A stretch of 64,000 nucleotides of DNA, from assembly GCF_008086165.1 (NCBI RefSeq), contig NZ_VSKL01000006.1:62001-126000 (forward strand). The letters are read 5' to 3'. Position numbers and translations under genes: made by a program. The DNA comes from Algorimicrobium algoritergicola. GTDB lineage: Bacteria; Bacteroidota; Bacteroidia; Flavobacteriales; Flavobacteriaceae. Shown in pieces: positions 62,990 through 64,000 of the stretch (within the stretch, counting starts at the first letter, position 1; every line of letters starts with the position of its first letter). The notes beneath the pieces were generated by a model. The model made no database searches and was not told where the DNA came from. It saw only the letters and a list, made by a program, of their open reading frames with translations.

Positions 62990-63290
62990 TCTGAAATGTC
63001 CACGCGCCGGCTCGCCTTCCTTCGGCAGGCAGACCCCTTTGCTAAAATAGTCCACAGGACTATTTTTTTACGTTTGGTCGATTTTTATATTTCAAACCCT
63101 CCGTCTAGATCTCCGTTGTACTTTTTGGAAAAGTCATAGCGCATTTCATCGCAATTCTACAAACTCCCCGTCCAAACTTTGTTAACTTATTTTTGCCTGC
63201 TCGCCAGCTCGCCCCTTTACTAAAATAGTCCACTGGACTATTTCTTAACGTTCGGTCGCCTCTTTAACTAAAGGGAGGAGCCAAAAATTG
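62990..63290. repeat. Dispersed palindromic element modules
   Basis: Carries two AAATAGTCCA-type palindromes (63045-63065 and 63223-63243), the aaactcccc and gttcggtcgcctcttt words, and a ctttaactaaag hairpin, in the order seen at 21.2-22.2 kb but without the 175-bp core. No gene in 62934-63375. Confidence 0.8.
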
Positions 63291-63378
63291 TTAGGGTTTA
63301 TTGCCTGTGGTTAAATATTGAAATAGTTGGGTTTGGTTTCCTAAAGATTTTTACCTTTAGATTTTAAAACATGACTTG

Positions 63379-64000
63379 TTGAAAACCCCCTTAAAAATAG
63401 CTATTTACTCTGGAGAAATACCGAGTACCACCTTTATAGAGCGTCTGATTTCAGGTGTGGCTGATGCTGGGCATCCCGTGATTCTTTTTGGCATTTTACG
63501 TAAACGGCCTAGGTATTCGTCTCGTGTTAGGGTGGTTGGATATCGATTGAACCGCCTGTCCAAGTTTTGGCATTTAATGCGTTATAGTATACTCTTGACC
63601 TTATTTAAAGGTGGTGATAAAAAACGGTTGGATGCCTATTTAAAACAGCAGCAAAAAACAGATGTTTATACGAAAGTTAAATATTATCCTGTGCTATGGC
63701 ATCAGCCTGACGTATTTCATTTGCAGTGGGCCAAAGGCCTAAAGGATTGGATTTGGGTTCAGGATTTTGGTATGAAATTGGTATTGAGTTTGCGCGGTGC
63801 CCACATTAATTATTCGCCGATAGCGGATGCTGCTTTAGCTGCTATGTATCGGGAATACTTTCCGAAAGTTGACGGGTTTCATGCGGTATCCAAAGCTATT
63901 GGTTTGGAAGCTCAAAAATATGGTGCAGTCCAAAACAAAATAACCGTTGTGTATAGTGGATTACCGGCTTCTGAAATTAAAGCTGCCATTGAAAAGAAAA
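63379..64000 (+). CDS. GT4 family glycosyltransferase, N-terminal part
   Basis: Reading frame open from TTG at 63379 (another TTG at 63376) to the right window edge, 207 codons. It reads LKIAIYSGEIPSTTFIERLISGVADAG, the first strand and glycine loop of a GT-B enzyme, then DVFHLQWAKGLKDWI and LVLSLRGAHINYSP, and VDGFHAVSKAIGLEA with a final KITVVYSGLP, the bridge into the donor-binding domain. No ATG precedes the first strand, so the start is TTG. It probably opens the next block of the polysaccharide cluster. Confidence 0.82.
   Translation, partial: MKTPLKIAIYSGEIPSTTFIERLISGVADAGHPVILFGILRKRPRYSSRVRVVGYRLNRLSKFWHLMRYSILLTLFKGGDKKRLDAYLKQQQKTDVYTKVKYYPVLWHQPDVFHLQWAKGLKDWIWVQDFGMKLVLSLRGAHINYSPIADAALAAMYREYFPKVDGFHAVSKAIGLEAQKYGAVQNKITVVYSGLPASEIKAAIEKK

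Overview
The window comes from a Bacteroidota genome, most likely a member of the Flavobacteriaceae. Signs of this are a SusC/SusD pair, a protein with a type IX secretion (T9SS) C-terminal sorting domain, a flavobacterial-size SecA of 1118 residues, low G+C with few purine-rich ribosome binding sites, and promoter boxes of the Bacteroidota form (TTG, about 18 nt, TAnnTTTG). No rRNA, tRNA, CRISPR array or complete insertion sequence was seen.

Layout. 1-12.2 kb is mostly minus-strand core genes: a huge secreted mosaic protein running off the left edge, secA, a small DUF2795-type protein, a PduO-type cobalamin adenosyltransferase, an O-methyltransferase and an ABC-F ATPase. From 12.3 kb the plus strand carries the start of a polysaccharide locus: a Wza lipoprotein, a Wzc tyrosine kinase and a TviB/WbpO-type nucleotide-sugar dehydrogenase. 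From 17 to 36.7 kb there is an accessory stretch. It holds long non-coding tracts full of dispersed and tandem repeats, a T9SS-secreted protein, an orphan conserved protein, an HTH regulator, a candidate structured RNA, a SusC/SusD/S9-peptidase operon, a small Cys-containing exported protein next to a MauE/DoxX-propeller membrane protein, an AraC regulator with a STAS-like partner, a gene broken by an in-frame stop, and a DUF559 nuclease embedded in repeats. From 36.8 kb to the right edge runs a single-direction polysaccharide cluster with only one opposing gene.

How the polysaccharide genes work together. Wzm/Wzt form an ABC exporter. Wzt has a C-terminal extension of the kind that recognises a modified glycan end, and a FkbM methyltransferase and a sulfotransferase follow directly. 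Gmd and Fcl make GDP-L-fucose; the TviB-like enzyme makes a UDP-aminohexuronic acid; an asparagine-synthase-like protein lacking its glutaminase domain may amidate a carboxyl group. About ten glycosyltransferases (GT2, GT4 and GT32 types), a deacetylase, two GNAT acyltransferases, a hexapeptide acetyltransferase and an MBOAT/SGNH O-acetylation pair assemble and decorate the chain. A broken OafA-type acyltransferase suggests recent change in decoration. No Wzx flippase, Wzy polymerase or initiating phosphoglycosyltransferase was recognised in the window.

The observations most worth follow-up are the nested RNA fold upstream of susC (22790-22914), the repeat family that surrounds and even terminates the DUF559 gene (35-36.6 kb), the paired octamer arrays in the capsule locus, the Cys-peptide/MauE/S9/SusCD neighbourhood, a CTG start coupled to a stop codon at 42290, and a shared 19-nt box before three cluster genes.
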